Source: CBDFNC01 sp965249895 (GTDB taxonomy: Bacteria > Pseudomonadota > Gammaproteobacteria > Enterobacterales > CBDFNC01). Taken from it: 64,000 nt of DNA. The notes beneath the pieces are model-generated. The model saw only the letters and a list, made by a program, of their open reading frames with translations, searched no databases and had not been told where the DNA came from. Shown in pieces: positions 16,696 to 25,738 of this stretch. Both the position numbers and the translations under genes were made by a program. Where the stretch lies: contig CBDFNC010000005.1 of NCBI GenBank assembly GCA_965249895.1, positions 868,001-932,000 on the forward strand, given 5' to 3'. Within the stretch, counting starts at the first letter, position 1; each line of letters opens with the position of its first letter.

Positions 16696-16988
16696 TTTAT
16701 GCCTCTTGTATTAAACAATATATGTCCCTTATCTTATTACGTGCTTAATTCCAGCTGGAAACATTTGCTCCCAATGGAGTGCGAAGTTACTTGGATATCA
16801 ACCCGATATGCTGAACTTAATCAAGGATGCGTTTTGACTATTACATTTCCAAAAATATGGCTAACTTGATGCTGCACTAGTGGGTTTTCAACGACGCCAT
16901 TGTAATCGAACTGGAGAAGCGAGTCATTAATCGAAATAGTGAGGTAAAAGACCTTTTTGCTGGTTAATATATTTTTGGACTTACAGAC
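16696..16988. other. Intergenic stretch without clear features
   Basis: No convincing gene, RNA or repeat is visible here. Short ORFs in this stretch have no ribosome binding sites and no protein-like composition. Confidence 0.4.
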
Positions 16989-17018
16989 CTTTGAGCTCCA
17001 CATAGCTGGAGCTCAAAG
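16989..17018. terminator. Strong hairpin after the ridA unit
   Basis: A perfect 12-bp stem (CTTTGAGCTCCA with TGGAGCTCAAAG, 6-base loop) lies 7 bp beyond the stop of the small membrane ORF. T-richness is modest on the plus strand (CCTTTT). It is probably the transcription end of the minus-strand ridA unit. Confidence 0.6.
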
Positions 17019-17025
17019 ATTCCTT

Positions 17026-17112
17026 TTAACTGAAGTAGGTCTCACACAGTCTGAACCAGATAAGTCCAAAAACCAGCAGTGCAGCCCCAACAAGTATTTT
17101 AAATGCGGACAT
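17026..17112 (-). CDS. Putative 28-residue single-span membrane peptide overlapping ridA
   Basis: An ATG at 17110-17112 lies within the last codons of ridA, after a GAGGGA ribosome-binding-like stretch. It opens a 28-codon frame: a short N-terminus, a hydrophobic helix (ILVGAALLVFGLIWF) and a polar tail. Overlap with the ridA stop, a nearby binding site and a terminator hairpin just after the stop all suit a translated, coupled small protein. No family is recognised. Confidence 0.4.
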   Translation of the reverse strand: MSAFKILVGAALLVFGLIWFRLCETYFS

Positions 17113-17581
17113 TGTCCCTCTTTTCATCAATTTCAAAGATTGAATCGATAATGATAGGCAAGTTATCTCTAAGGGAGGCGGCACCAAAGGCGGAGCGGGC
17201 ATGTACTCCCCTCTCACCGAAGATTTCCACCATTAAATCAGAACACCCATCCAAAACTAATGGGTGCTCTTCAAACTCTTCCGTCGCATTAATGAACCCT
17301 TGCAACTTTACCACACGAGTCACCCGGTCCAACGAGCCCACATGTTGCTTCACCACGGCCAAAATATCTAAGCCGGTTTGCCGAGCAAACTCATACCCTT
17401 GGTCTACAGAATAATTGCGGCCTAACTTTCCCTTTGGTACAGCACCTCCCACTGCAGTCGGCCCTTTTCCTGACACATATAACAGGCTCCCCGTAAGAAT
17501 GCAGTTACCATAGTTAGCAGCCGGGTTTGAAGCTGCAGGTAAGGTTAAGCCCAATTGATTTAATCGTTCTTCCGTGTCCAT
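17099..17581 (-). CDS. RidA/YjgF-family protein
   Basis: This 160-residue protein has the YjgF/RidA layout: NYGNCILTGSLLYVSGKGPT near the N-terminus, then RVTRVVKLQGFINATEEFEEHP and GVHARSAFGAASLRDNLPIIIDSIFEI. The conserved arginine of the SAFGAA/RSAFG region that binds carboxylates is present. RidA enzymes deaminate reactive enamine/imine intermediates, though longer paralogues like this one (subfamily Rid4-7 or YoaB-like) often have other roles. The start has an AGGAGG-like site in GAAGGATG. Confidence 0.85.
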   Translation of the reverse strand: MDTEERLNQLGLTLPAASNPAANYGNCILTGSLLYVSGKGPTAVGGAVPKGKLGRNYSVDQGYEFARQTGLDILAVVKQHVGSLDRVTRVVKLQGFINATEEFEEHPLVLDGCSDLMVEIFGERGVHARSAFGAASLRDNLPIIIDSIFEIDEKRDNVRI

Positions 17582-17933
17582 CCTTCCTCCTTTTATGATG
17601 GGGTTAAGGTCTTTATGTACCTAGTTCAGCCCCATCAATCTCTTCGCTATCGTATTTCCTAAATTGAGTATCATGCCGCCCTTGGTTGAAACATACGATA
17701 ATCCACTTTGCTGACCCTATGTAGTAATAACATCAGTAACTAGCTTTACTAAATCCCACACGATAAATACGCCTATCTGGCTATGCTTTGGTACTTGAAA
17801 TATTCAAGTTCGCATTAATAACTTAGACCTACGGCTAGAGAACTGCTCCACTTGAGACCGTGCACGCGGCAAAGACATTGGTTCTCCTTATACGAGGACG
17901 ACAATGCTAATGTCCATCCTGAAACTCAACTCT
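17582..17933. other. Intergenic region with a fragment of the 254-bp element end
   Basis: No gene is seen. Near the right edge (17911-17925) the sequence TGTCCATCCTGAAAC repeats the left terminus of the 254-bp inverted-repeat element at 18868. This suggests an old, mostly deleted copy beside the response-regulator stop. Confidence 0.5.
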
Positions 17934-18500
17934 TTACTCTTCAAATTCATAAGATTGACTGGTAAACGAACAAATCGGACATTTTTTGTCACCTATATCC
18001 AAACCGTTGATAGTTTGACTCCCCACACTTTCAGAACCACAATTTGGGCAGATTAACTTCACCGTAGGCTCATTTGAACCGGATTCTAAAGCATCATGAT
18101 TTCCGTTTTTAACGGGAGAATTGGTGAGTAATAAGCTTTCAACCAAATCGCCTAACTCAGCGATAACTTTACTTTTACAAAGCGTTACATCGGCCCCCAA
18201 ACAGCCAGCAACACCTAACGCAGCATGAGACCCCGAGTCTTGGTTAAAGCCTGAAGAAATAGCTAAAACCAATACATTTTTATTACTTTTCAGATAACTA
18301 ATCAATGCAAGGCCGTCCATCTCCGGCATCACGATATCGGTAATGACCAGGTCCGGCAAAAAATGTGAATGAGTAGCTACGGCATCAGCCCCGTTTTCAC
18401 ACTCCTTAATTACTATCTTATTAGCCAGTTTCTCAGTCAATAAGTGGTGTATCAGGTCTCTCATCACGTTGGAATCATCAACTACCATAACTTTTTTCAT
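17934..18500 (-). CDS. Response regulator with C-terminal zinc ribbon
   Basis: The start is taken at MKKVMVVDD (ATG 18498-18500). Residues 1-120 form a CheY-like receiver with the acidic pair VDD, a phospho-acceptor in DLVITDIVMPEMDG and the switch lysine in TLCKS. After a linker, the C-terminus has two Cys pairs (CPNCGS and CPICS), a zinc ribbon. No DNA-binding or enzymatic output domain is present. It may work by protein contact. No histidine kinase is adjacent, although a chemotaxis receptor lies 2.5 kb away. Confidence 0.8.
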   Translation of the reverse strand: MKKVMVVDDSNVMRDLIHHLLTEKLANKIVIKECENGADAVATHSHFLPDLVITDIVMPEMDGLALISYLKSNKNVLVLAISSGFNQDSGSHAALGVAGCLGADVTLCKSKVIAELGDLVESLLLTNSPVKNGNHDALESGSNEPTVKLICPNCGSESVGSQTINGLDIGDKKCPICSFTSQSYEFEE

Positions 18501-18867
18501 TGGCCAGGCTCGCATTTAACCCATACTTTTAGTGTGCTTAATATTATAGACACAGCTACTAACTTAGTTATCAAAATAATTCTGGTATTGTTAACTACTT
18601 TGGCTGTAGCTCGCTGAAAGATATGAGGGAAAAGTGTGAAAAAGCTCCGAAATCTTGGGCTACATCATTTTACTGATGCTAAAAATTCGCCTTAAAACAA
18701 GCTTTTCTGGTTAACCAAACTTGGATACTTTCCAATTACAATTTTCAAACTCTACAAGCGTCATATCTCCGAAGATCGTATGCAGCATGTCTAGGTCGTA
18801 ATATCGTATCCCGTTTACCCCAAATCAAAATCTGATCTAACAGTATAAAACCTTGGCCCCGCTAGCT
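18501..18867. other. Intergenic region, nothing recognised
   Basis: It probably holds the response-regulator promoter. No ORF, RNA or repeat stands out before the 254-bp element. Confidence 0.4.
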
Positions 18868-19121
18868 AGTGTCCATCCTGAAACGCTATCTTGTCATTCT
18901 CGCGCACGTGGTGGTCCGACATCTCGGAATCCAGCGGCTTGACCGCGATCACGGAGCACGCTAAAAGTCACTAGACCGAGATGTCGGACCATACCAGGCA
19001 AGCTGACAATGACTGAGTTCGTTACGATAGTGGTGACTAACTTTAAGCTTTCGTAAAACGACAAGCTTGGATGCTAAGAATATGACGGAAGAATAAATAT
19101 ATGAGTTTCAGGACGGGCACT
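18868..19121. repeat. 254-bp inverted-repeat element (MITE-like)
   Basis: The ends are AGTGTCCATCCTGAAAC and the complement of GTTTCAGGACGGGCACT (15 of 17 matching). AGCT is duplicated on both sides (18864-18867 and 19122-19125). Inside is a perfect 16-bp inverted pair TGGTCCGACATCTCGG (18912-18927 and 18976-18991) that would form a stem with a 48-base loop. No transposase is encoded. An end fragment of a second copy is at 17911-17925. Confidence 0.75.
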
Positions 19122-19277
19122 AGCTACACAGTATAGCACTCGTTCTTATACAATAAGCGCACCAGGATATATCGACTATTTACCTCTGGCATCACAAGCA
19201 ACTTAACACATGGAGTTTGGGGTTTTGCTAACCGTTAGTATGAGCACGGCTTACAAAGTTCCTGCTGACTGGACTTA

Positions 19278-19658
19278 TTATGAATCGATGCCTGGTAACG
19301 GAGCATTTAGATCACCATTTCCTATGGGGATATTTCCGAATACAAAAGGTGACACACCTTCAATACACGCAATATTTAATGCAAATTCTTTAGGATTACT
19401 TCTTCTTTTATGATGAGTATAAACGCCACATTGGCTACAGAAGTAATGTTTTGCTACCTTTGTGCCCCATTGATAGAGGGACAAGATGTTCTCACCTTTA
19501 GAAATGCGAATATCTTTTAACAGAACACTCGCCATCACATAACCTTTACGGCTGCAAAGGGAGCAGTCACAGCGACGAATATTCCGAAGGCCTTCAGCAA
19601 GTGTCACTTCAAGCTCCACTGAACCGCAATGACAAGTTAGTTTCCTTATTTCAGTCAT
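19278..19658 (-). CDS. GFA family protein (glutathione-dependent formaldehyde-activating-like)
   Basis: This 126-residue protein has the GFA/CENP-V zinc-binding cysteines: CHCGS at residues 9-13, CDCSLC at 30-35 and CSQCGVYTHH near residue 74. The fold carries two zinc ions, and some members bind glutathione adducts. Function in this family is mostly untested. The ATG has an AAGGAGA site; the broken membrane-protein gene upstream ends 10 bp before it. Confidence 0.85.
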   Translation of the reverse strand: MTEIRKLTCHCGSVELEVTLAEGLRNIRRCDCSLCSRKGYVMASVLLKDIRISKGENILSLYQWGTKVAKHYFCSQCGVYTHHKRRSNPKEFALNIACIEGVSPFVFGNIPIGNGDLNAPLPGIDS

Positions 19659-19667
19659 GTTTTCTCC

Positions 19668-19989
19668 TTAAACCCTGAGACTGCCTTGGTTAATAAACCA
19701 GAGCGTACTGTGAGAATACTCTAAATAACCACGAATACTCATTGCAACAAGAAATGCTAACAAAACAAATAAAAAGATAGGCTTTAATTTAGCCTTTGTG
19801 CCATATGTGTATCTGGTAGGCCTGGGTACCAGAAATTATCCCGTAGTTATGGCAGTGGGCCACATTGATATAGCTTTCCAACCAAGGGAAAATATATACT
19901 TTTGTAACACCGTATAAAGGCACAAGACATACTATTACCTCCAAGAAAAGTATTCGTTTTTCACGTTGAGTATACTGGTGCATATTCAC
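19668..19989 (-). pseudogene. Frameshifted small two-span membrane protein gene
   Basis: The reverse strand starts at an ATG (19987-19989) and encodes a first hydrophobic helix (ILFLEVIVCLVPLYGV), then reaches a stop at 19789. One base over, the frame continues in protein-like fashion with GTKAKLKPIFLFVLLAFLVAM and ends at 19668 just before the GFA gene. A single indel near 19800-19815 explains both halves. No family is recognised. Confidence 0.5.
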
Positions 19990-20015
19990 TCATGGATTTT
20001 CTAACAGGCTCAAAT

Positions 20016-20234
20016 TCACTCCATAACCTCTACCATACGCTTGATTTTTACCGCCTTTTCAAAGTGGTCTAGTTTTTGGCTCATAATCCCCCATTCGGCA
20101 GCCTCCATTAGAAGCTCGGGATCATCATTTTTATTAGCAAAAAATGCATAGAATGACAGACCTACATCTGCCCCTTTGCTACCAATTTTTTTGTCGCAAA
20201 CATAAATAATTTTTTTTCTTAACGATTCTCTCAT
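20016..20234 (-). CDS. Hypothetical 72-residue protein
   Basis: A small soluble protein with balanced charged and hydrophobic residues and a helical C-terminal half (AAEWGIMSQKLDHFEKAVKI). No motif or family is recognised. It lies between two other small minus-strand ORFs with short gaps and may share a transcript with them. Confidence 0.5.
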   Translation of the reverse strand: MRESLRKKIIYVCDKKIGSKGADVGLSFYAFFANKNDDPELLMEAAEWGIMSQKLDHFEKAVKIKRMVEVME

Positions 20235-20299
20235 TGAACTCTAAATCTTCTCGTTAGTTGAATCACTGGTTTCGAATTTATTCTATTGGGAAATAGATT

Positions 20300-20650
20300 C
20301 TATTCATTAGGCTTGATGGCTCTTTTAGGCGTACAAGCAAAAATCCTTTCCGGATCGGTTCCGTCACGAAATTCATCAGACAGCTGACTAAGCAGTGCCT
20401 TATCAGCGAGCCCTTCCATACGGATTAGCATTAATTGCATTGAGGCTTTTGACCTACTATGACCGTCGAATAACCTAGCCATCTGCTTATTTCTATTTTG
20501 AATAAGTTTATACAGTGATAAATATCGGTTGTGAACATGTTCCGAGTTGTCAGTAATGACCACCTCAGACTCGCCAAGAACCAAGGTACAATACTTTTCG
20601 ATGGCTTTATCCTTAATCTCTTTAAATTTTTTCCAATCTGATTCTTTCAT
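20300..20650 (-). CDS. Hypothetical 116-residue protein
   Basis: A soluble, mostly helical, charged protein. No signal peptide, membrane segment or catalytic motif is visible. The codon pattern and length suggest a real gene. It is upstream of the 72-residue ORF on the same strand, with a 65-bp gap. Function unknown. Confidence 0.55.
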   Translation of the reverse strand: MKESDWKKFKEIKDKAIEKYCTLVLGESEVVITDNSEHVHNRYLSLYKLIQNRNKQMARLFDGHSRSKASMQLMLIRMEGLADKALLSQLSDEFRDGTDPERIFACTPKRAIKPNE

Positions 20651-21026
20651 GGTTAGCTTTTGAACCTCTACATGTACGGGCCCGTTTCTATTCTTTCATC
20701 ATCGTCATAACTTAGACAAGCTGCAAATCCAGACTGACCGATAAAGCCGTCCTTTACCCTAAAATCTCTTGAGTTTCGGGATAAAAAAAGGTCATGAAAA
20801 TACTGAACTGTTAGTAGGTGTGGCTAGTTATTTTTACTAGGCGCTCAGCAGTGCATTAGCCAAAAGGCAAGCCAAGACTAACGCTTAGGAACAAGCTGGC
20901 GGTTTGGTATCTATTGGTAAGATATTGCAACCACCATCTTTTACAATATAGGATTGCTCCCTTTGGTCCGATTTAGGCGCCAAAGGAAAAGCAGCAACCC
21001 TCTGCATTAACTTGGTAGCAAACCTA
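20651..21026. other. Intergenic region, nothing recognised
   Basis: It separates the chemoreceptor gene from the small hypotheticals. No ORF with a ribosome binding site, no strong hairpin and no window repeat is seen. Confidence 0.4.
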
Positions 21027-22649
21027 CTACTTCTCTGATTTTACTACTTTGAATAACTTCACCTGTTGGTCCAGCTCGAACGATAACTCCAGTAGCTGTT
21101 CACTGACCTGCTTACCCCGAATGGCATCATCGCTGGATTGTTCGGCTATATCACTGATATGAACTACATTTTTATTGATCTCTTCAGCAGCGATGTTTTG
21201 CTGTTTTGCAGCTTCCGCTACCTGACTATTAAGCTCATCGAGTTCTTTAAACTGCTGACTTAAATCACTTATCAAATCAGAAACTTTTGCTACATCACCC
21301 GCTTTTTCCTGTGCCTGCCTGCTCACTTCATTCATCGACTGGACCGCATTGCTCGTATCCGTTTGCAGACCTTTGATAGTTTGCTGTATTAAACCAATGG
21401 AATCATGAGTACGGACAGCTAATGTACGAACCTCATCGGCTACAACGGCAAATCCTCTACCCTGCTCTCCTGCTCTGGCAGCTTCTATTGCAGCATTTAA
21501 TGCGAGCAAATTGGTCTGATCGGCAATGCTGTTAATGACATCTAAAACTGAACCGACTTCTTCCGTCTTACAATTTAGCTGGGTTATCATCTGAGCATTT
21601 TGCTCCACTTTGTCTCTAAGGGCATCGATACCTTCTCGGGTTTCTCGGGCCAGAGCCAAGCCTTGGGACGCTTTTTCATCGGCGGAAACCGATTTTTCTG
21701 CTGCGATCTGAGTATTGTTTTCAACATCGGATGCAGAAGCATCCAATTCATTAATTGCCGCAGCCACAGATACCGTTGCTGACTTTTGTGACAGTACAGC
21801 TCCTTTGGTTAACTCAGAGATGTTGTCCACTTGCTTAGCCGAACTGATTAACTTCCCCGTAACATCGGAGACTGTGGTAAAGCTCACCAAAAACTTATCC
21901 ATCATTCGATTTAGAGCTGCGCTAACTTCACCAATTTCATCGTTATAATTCACCTTGATGCGCTGGTTTAAATCGAGGTTTTGTTCTACTTCTCGCATGG
22001 TATTGCCGACATCTCGTAAACGATTTATCACCAACTTTCTGATTATCAGACTGAGGACTCCAAAACCGATCAAGATCAATACCACTTGCATCAGACCCAC
22101 TTTTATTAACGAGTTATGGATCCGTTTATCGACCAAAGACAAGTCGTAGGTCATTCTAACCACGCCCAAAATGTCACCTTCTTGCGCTTGGTGACACGCT
22201 AAACAGTTGGTACCGCGATAATCTGCGCTAGCTTTCATGGGCATAACAAATTGTAATTGGCGTTTGCCATTTTCTGTGACCAGCTGAAACGATTTATCGC
22301 CACTCAACCCGCGACGATCCAATGCATCCATGGCTTTTTGATCCTCGAAACCCGGACCAAAGAGACCAGTCACCTTATCACCGCGTATAATTCTGGCTTC
22401 GACAATGCCAGGTTGCTGCAATAACTTATCTTGGATCAGCTTGCGGTTAGCCATCGTACCAGTAAGCATCATAGTATTGACCGAATCGAAGTAGTTTTGG
22501 GCTGAGCTTTCCAAGTTAACCTTCGCAAACTGTTCAGCCAATTCTTTTTCGTCATTGTAAAAATAACTAACAGTTGAAATTAGTAGCGACAAACCGATGA
22601 CACATAAAGCCAATTGTATTTTGCAAGCGAGCGACATAGAGCCAAACAT
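21027..22649 (-). CDS. Methyl-accepting chemotaxis protein with a haem-c motif in its sensor domain
   Basis: This 540-residue receptor has a first membrane span at residues 10-28, a periplasmic domain to about 182, a second span at 183-204, a HAMP region, and a cytoplasmic signalling domain with the conserved hairpin at 389-408 (EAARAGEQGRGFAVVADEVR). The periplasmic part contains CLACH at 149-153, a CxxCH haem-c attachment motif, in a layout like DUF3365/Tll0287-type domains. Similar receptors in Geobacter sense redox state or gas ligands through haem. No che genes are adjacent. The last residues carry no NWETF-type CheR tether. Confidence 0.85.
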   Translation of the reverse strand: MFGSMSLACKIQLALCVIGLSLLISTVSYFYNDEKELAEQFAKVNLESSAQNYFDSVNTMMLTGTMANRKLIQDKLLQQPGIVEARIIRGDKVTGLFGPGFEDQKAMDALDRRGLSGDKSFQLVTENGKRQLQFVMPMKASADYRGTNCLACHQAQEGDILGVVRMTYDLSLVDKRIHNSLIKVGLMQVVLILIGFGVLSLIIRKLVINRLRDVGNTMREVEQNLDLNQRIKVNYNDEIGEVSAALNRMMDKFLVSFTTVSDVTGKLISSAKQVDNISELTKGAVLSQKSATVSVAAAINELDASASDVENNTQIAAEKSVSADEKASQGLALARETREGIDALRDKVEQNAQMITQLNCKTEEVGSVLDVINSIADQTNLLALNAAIEAARAGEQGRGFAVVADEVRTLAVRTHDSIGLIQQTIKGLQTDTSNAVQSMNEVSRQAQEKAGDVAKVSDLISDLSQQFKELDELNSQVAEAAKQQNIAAEEINKNVVHISDIAEQSSDDAIRGKQVSEQLLELSFELDQQVKLFKVVKSEK

Positions 22650-23072
22650 AAAAGCACCTCAATCAAAAAATCAAAACCAGGTTACGGCGGCAAGACAGAT
22701 AACAGTCAAATAGCCCCAGAGAAAGCCGATAGTTGCAGATGATTCCGAACCGAACGAAGGCCATGCGAGCTTGCAAGCAACAAGGAGGATCATCATAAAA
22801 CTGGATTTTTATCGAAAAACTCTACGGATATTGTTAATTTTCTTTCCGGCGTCATGTTTGATCTGGGTTAAATTTTTGTACGATACATACATGATGAAGG
22901 TCACGGGCTTTACAAAACCTTATCGCTTGACGTCGCGGTGAGAGATGAGGCTATTAAGAAAGTAGTCGGCTCTTACCCTTACAGGGCGCCAAGCATTCGA
23001 TATGCCTGGCTAATATGTGACCCCACTCTTCCTTAACAGTGACCGAGCCCCCTCTGTAAAGATATGCACGGC
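22650..23072. other. Intergenic region between the chemoreceptor and sugar-binding protein genes
   Basis: It holds the chemoreceptor promoter. A plus-strand frame at 22796-22942 reads as a hydrophobic peptide (LRILLIFFPASCLIWVKFLY) after an AGGAGG, but it has no normal start codon, so I do not call a gene. Confidence 0.4.
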
Positions 23073-24311
23073 TTAGTGCGACAGATAGGGGCTCTGAGAT
23101 AACCCCACTAAATGGGTAACAACTTGCTCTGGCGTAACCGAGGGGTTGAAAAAGTAGCGATGTAACTCATGGACAATTGCCGATTGCATCACCGGAGACA
23201 CTGACATGGAATCCGTCAGGCTCGGCAACAAATTTTGGTTTTCTTGCGCTTGTTCAAAATCTGTTTTCGCCTGAATGGAGCAGGCATTGTAACCATCGAG
23301 GTTGATATCTTGTCGGGCAGGTAAAGAACCCTTTAGACGGTTGAAATCTTTAACAAACTCAGGGGCCGATAACAATTTCGTCAATTTAGAGAATTGGCTA
23401 TCATCCTGACTAGACTGGGCAAAAAACACAAAGCTATCCATATTGTAAGTAAAGTAATCTCGTGTGCCCGGCATGGGTAAACAAGCAATTTGTTCCGGCA
23501 CCCTGGCCTTTAATGCCTGCAGCTCACCTAATACCCAGTCTCCGGAAAATTGAAAGACCACTTCTCCTTTGGCCAGGGCTTCACTTCCCCTTTCCCAACT
23601 AGCGTAACTTCCGGCCTCCTCAACTAAACCGCTAATTTGTCTGAACAGGCGCAGCGCCTCCAGGGTTTGCGGACTCGCCAATGCCGCTGCGGACAAGTCT
23701 CTGAATGCCGACTGGTAGTAGTTTTTACCTCCCACCGCCAGCGCCAGATTTTCAAACAACATCGCTACTTGCCAGGCATCATCCCCCAGAGCCAGCGGCC
23801 TGATACCCTTTTGTTTAAGCTGCTTCATAACTCGAATTAATTCTGGCCAGTTGTCCGGCACGGATAGATTGTGCTTGCCAAGCAAGACTTTATTAGCCCA
23901 GAGCCAGTTAGTTCGATGGATAGTTAGTGGAACGGCAACATACTGTCCCTGGTACTGATTCACCTGCTGAACTATTTCGGGTAATACCTTAGCCCACTGC
24001 TGCTGTTTGGCCAGCTCATCCACCGGCGACAAAAACCCCAGCGCCGCCCATGATTGAATTGTCTGCCCTTCCATCTGAACCATACCCGGCGGGTTGCCTG
24101 CTATGGCCCTGGTTTGCAGCACACGCATCGCACTATCACCACCACCACCAGTTACAGCAGAACTAGTCCAGCCAATACCCGCCTCGTCCAGGGTTTTCTC
24201 CAGCAGTGAAAAAGCGAGTTTTTCTCCCTTGGCAGTCCACCAATGCATCACTTCTACTTCACTATGTGCAGAAAATGAAAACAGACAACTAATTAACAAC
24301 AATCTTAACAT
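23073..24311 (-). CDS. Periplasmic sugar-binding protein (ABC type-1 family) linked to a two-component system
   Basis: This 412-residue protein has a signal peptide (cleavage near SAHS, residue 17) and begins its mature part with EVEVMHWWTAKGE, the start of MalE/GtsA-type glucose and oligosaccharide binding proteins. Segments such as VFQFSGDWVLGEL and the C-terminal helices fit the family. No permease or ATPase is near. It is the last gene of a minus-strand unit with a kinase and regulator (start overlaps the kinase stop by 7 bp) and faces away from ptsG. It may serve as a periplasmic sugar sensor that signals to the kinase rather than as a transporter subunit. Confidence 0.8.
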   Translation of the reverse strand: MLRLLLISCLFSFSAHSEVEVMHWWTAKGEKLAFSLLEKTLDEAGIGWTSSAVTGGGGDSAMRVLQTRAIAGNPPGMVQMEGQTIQSWAALGFLSPVDELAKQQQWAKVLPEIVQQVNQYQGQYVAVPLTIHRTNWLWANKVLLGKHNLSVPDNWPELIRVMKQLKQKGIRPLALGDDAWQVAMLFENLALAVGGKNYYQSAFRDLSAAALASPQTLEALRLFRQISGLVEEAGSYASWERGSEALAKGEVVFQFSGDWVLGELQALKARVPEQIACLPMPGTRDYFTYNMDSFVFFAQSSQDDSQFSKLTKLLSAPEFVKDFNRLKGSLPARQDINLDGYNACSIQAKTDFEQAQENQNLLPSLTDSMSVSPVMQSAIVHELHRYFFNPSVTPEQVVTHLVGLSQSPYLSH

Positions 24312-25738
24312 TTAGGTAGTCTCAAAATAGCTTGTAAGCCGTAGCTCGCGTGATTTTCCAGAACAACCTCACCGCTATGATTTCGGGCAATACTACGGGC
24401 AATAGTTAGACCTAAACCGGTTCCTGAGCGGGTTTGTTTCTGATCTCTAAAATAGGGCTCAAATACCTTAAGCAATAAGGCAGGATCGATTCCCTTACCA
24501 TAATCGACAAAAACAAGTTCAATAGCGTCATCGTTATCGATCAAATCGATATCTACTTTTCCGCCATACTTGATCCCGTTTTCCAATAGGTTGTAGATAC
24601 AGCGCTTAATTGCTAAAGGTTTACCTTTAAACCCTTGTAAACAGGAGCCGGAGACCTCTACCTGGCGTTGGTAACGGTTAAAATACTCCTTGGCCTGGCT
24701 CAGTAAACCGTCAATATCAATCAGCTCTTCCTCTTCGAGAATATCCGTGTCGCGGATACACTGAAGTGAGCCTTTCACCATCAGGTCCAGCTCCACCAGC
24801 AAACGTTCAAACCGCTCGCGTGTTGCGTCGTCATCCAGCATCTCAGTTCTAAGGCGTAAACAGGCAATAGGCGTTTTGAGATCGTGAGAAATGGAAGCAA
24901 ACAGCATTTCCCTGTCTCGAATATAACTCTGCACCCGCCGATTCATCTTATTAAACGCATGCACAGCCGTCTGTAGCTCGGTACTTCCCGCCTCCTCGAC
25001 AGGCGGCACCTGCAATTTGCTATCCATCAGGCTCGCCGCTTTCGCCAGGCTCCTCAGCGGCCTGAGCTCCTTGCGGATCAACAGCCAGGTCACCACCACC
25101 AGCATCACCACACTCAAGCCAACAAACAGCAACTGCTTTCTGTCGATAAACTCAGGCGTAAAGCTGTTTTCGGGTATTGGCAGCACAGCGGCCAGGTAGA
25201 ACCACTCCTTTTCCGACAACTCGACCTGAACCACCATGATGGGCAAGTCCAAATCCCCCGATGCAAGATTATAACCTGACCAAAGCGCCGGTAATTTATC
25301 GATACTGATGGCGGAGTTAAACACTTTAAGATCCTGGCGCTTGGAAAAATCCAATCGCACTTCTCCTTCACCAGCCCTGCGTCGGACTATTTTTAATGCC
25401 TTATCAAGCAGCAACTCTTTCCTTTGGCTGGCTTCTAATCCTAAAACGGGTAGCGGGCGATTATTCAATGAAACGAAGAAGCGGGTTCCACCAAACTGGC
25501 GGATCTGCTCCAGCACCAGATGGCGGTAATTTATGGGTAACGATTTGAAATAACCTATGCTAGCTGCCGCGCTATCTGCCAGCGACTCAATCGTATTCAC
25601 CAGGCTATCCTGCTGGCGTTGATCGCTACTTTGAAACCAGATCACCCCGGCTAATAATTCTGCCACCAGAATAACCATGGATAAGGTCAGGCAAATACGT
25701 GCGGCCAGCGAACGAGGCCAGCGGACATTAACTTTCAT
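24305..25738 (-). CDS. Sensor histidine kinase
   Basis: The start is taken at MKVNVRW (25736-25738), overlapping the regulator gene by 11 bp. It has a membrane span near residues 15-36, a periplasmic domain, a second span near 203-222 (this numbering includes a four-residue upstream extension), a HAMP-like linker, the phospho-acceptor histidine in ASISHDLKTP and an ATPase domain with NGIKYG, DYGKGI and GTGLGLTIA. This is an EnvZ/OmpR-type kinase. With its co-encoded regulator and binding protein, and the divergent ptsG, it probably controls sugar uptake. Confidence 0.9.
   Translation of the reverse strand: MKVNVRWPRSLAARICLTLSMVILVAELLAGVIWFQSSDQRQQDSLVNTIESLADSAAASIGYFKSLPINYRHLVLEQIRQFGGTRFFVSLNNRPLPVLGLEASQRKELLLDKALKIVRRRAGEGEVRLDFSKRQDLKVFNSAISIDKLPALWSGYNLASGDLDLPIMVVQVELSEKEWFYLAAVLPIPENSFTPEFIDRKQLLFVGLSVVMLVVVTWLLIRKELRPLRSLAKAASLMDSKLQVPPVEEAGSTELQTAVHAFNKMNRRVQSYIRDREMLFASISHDLKTPIACLRLRTEMLDDDATRERFERLLVELDLMVKGSLQCIRDTDILEEEELIDIDGLLSQAKEYFNRYQRQVEVSGSCLQGFKGKPLAIKRCIYNLLENGIKYGGKVDIDLIDNDDAIELVFVDYGKGIDPALLLKVFEPYFRDQKQTRSGTGLGLTIARSIARNHSGEVVLENHASYGLQAILRLPKC

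Noticed and set aside
22650..22760. Possible cyclic-di-GMP riboswitch upstream of the chemoreceptor
   Set aside because: The conserved GEMM landmarks (such as GCAAACC and the tetraloop-receptor pair) were not found.
22796..22942. Hydrophobic plus-strand frame after an AGGAGG sequence
   Set aside because: No ATG, GTG or TTG is suitably placed, so translation is doubtful; it may be a decayed gene.
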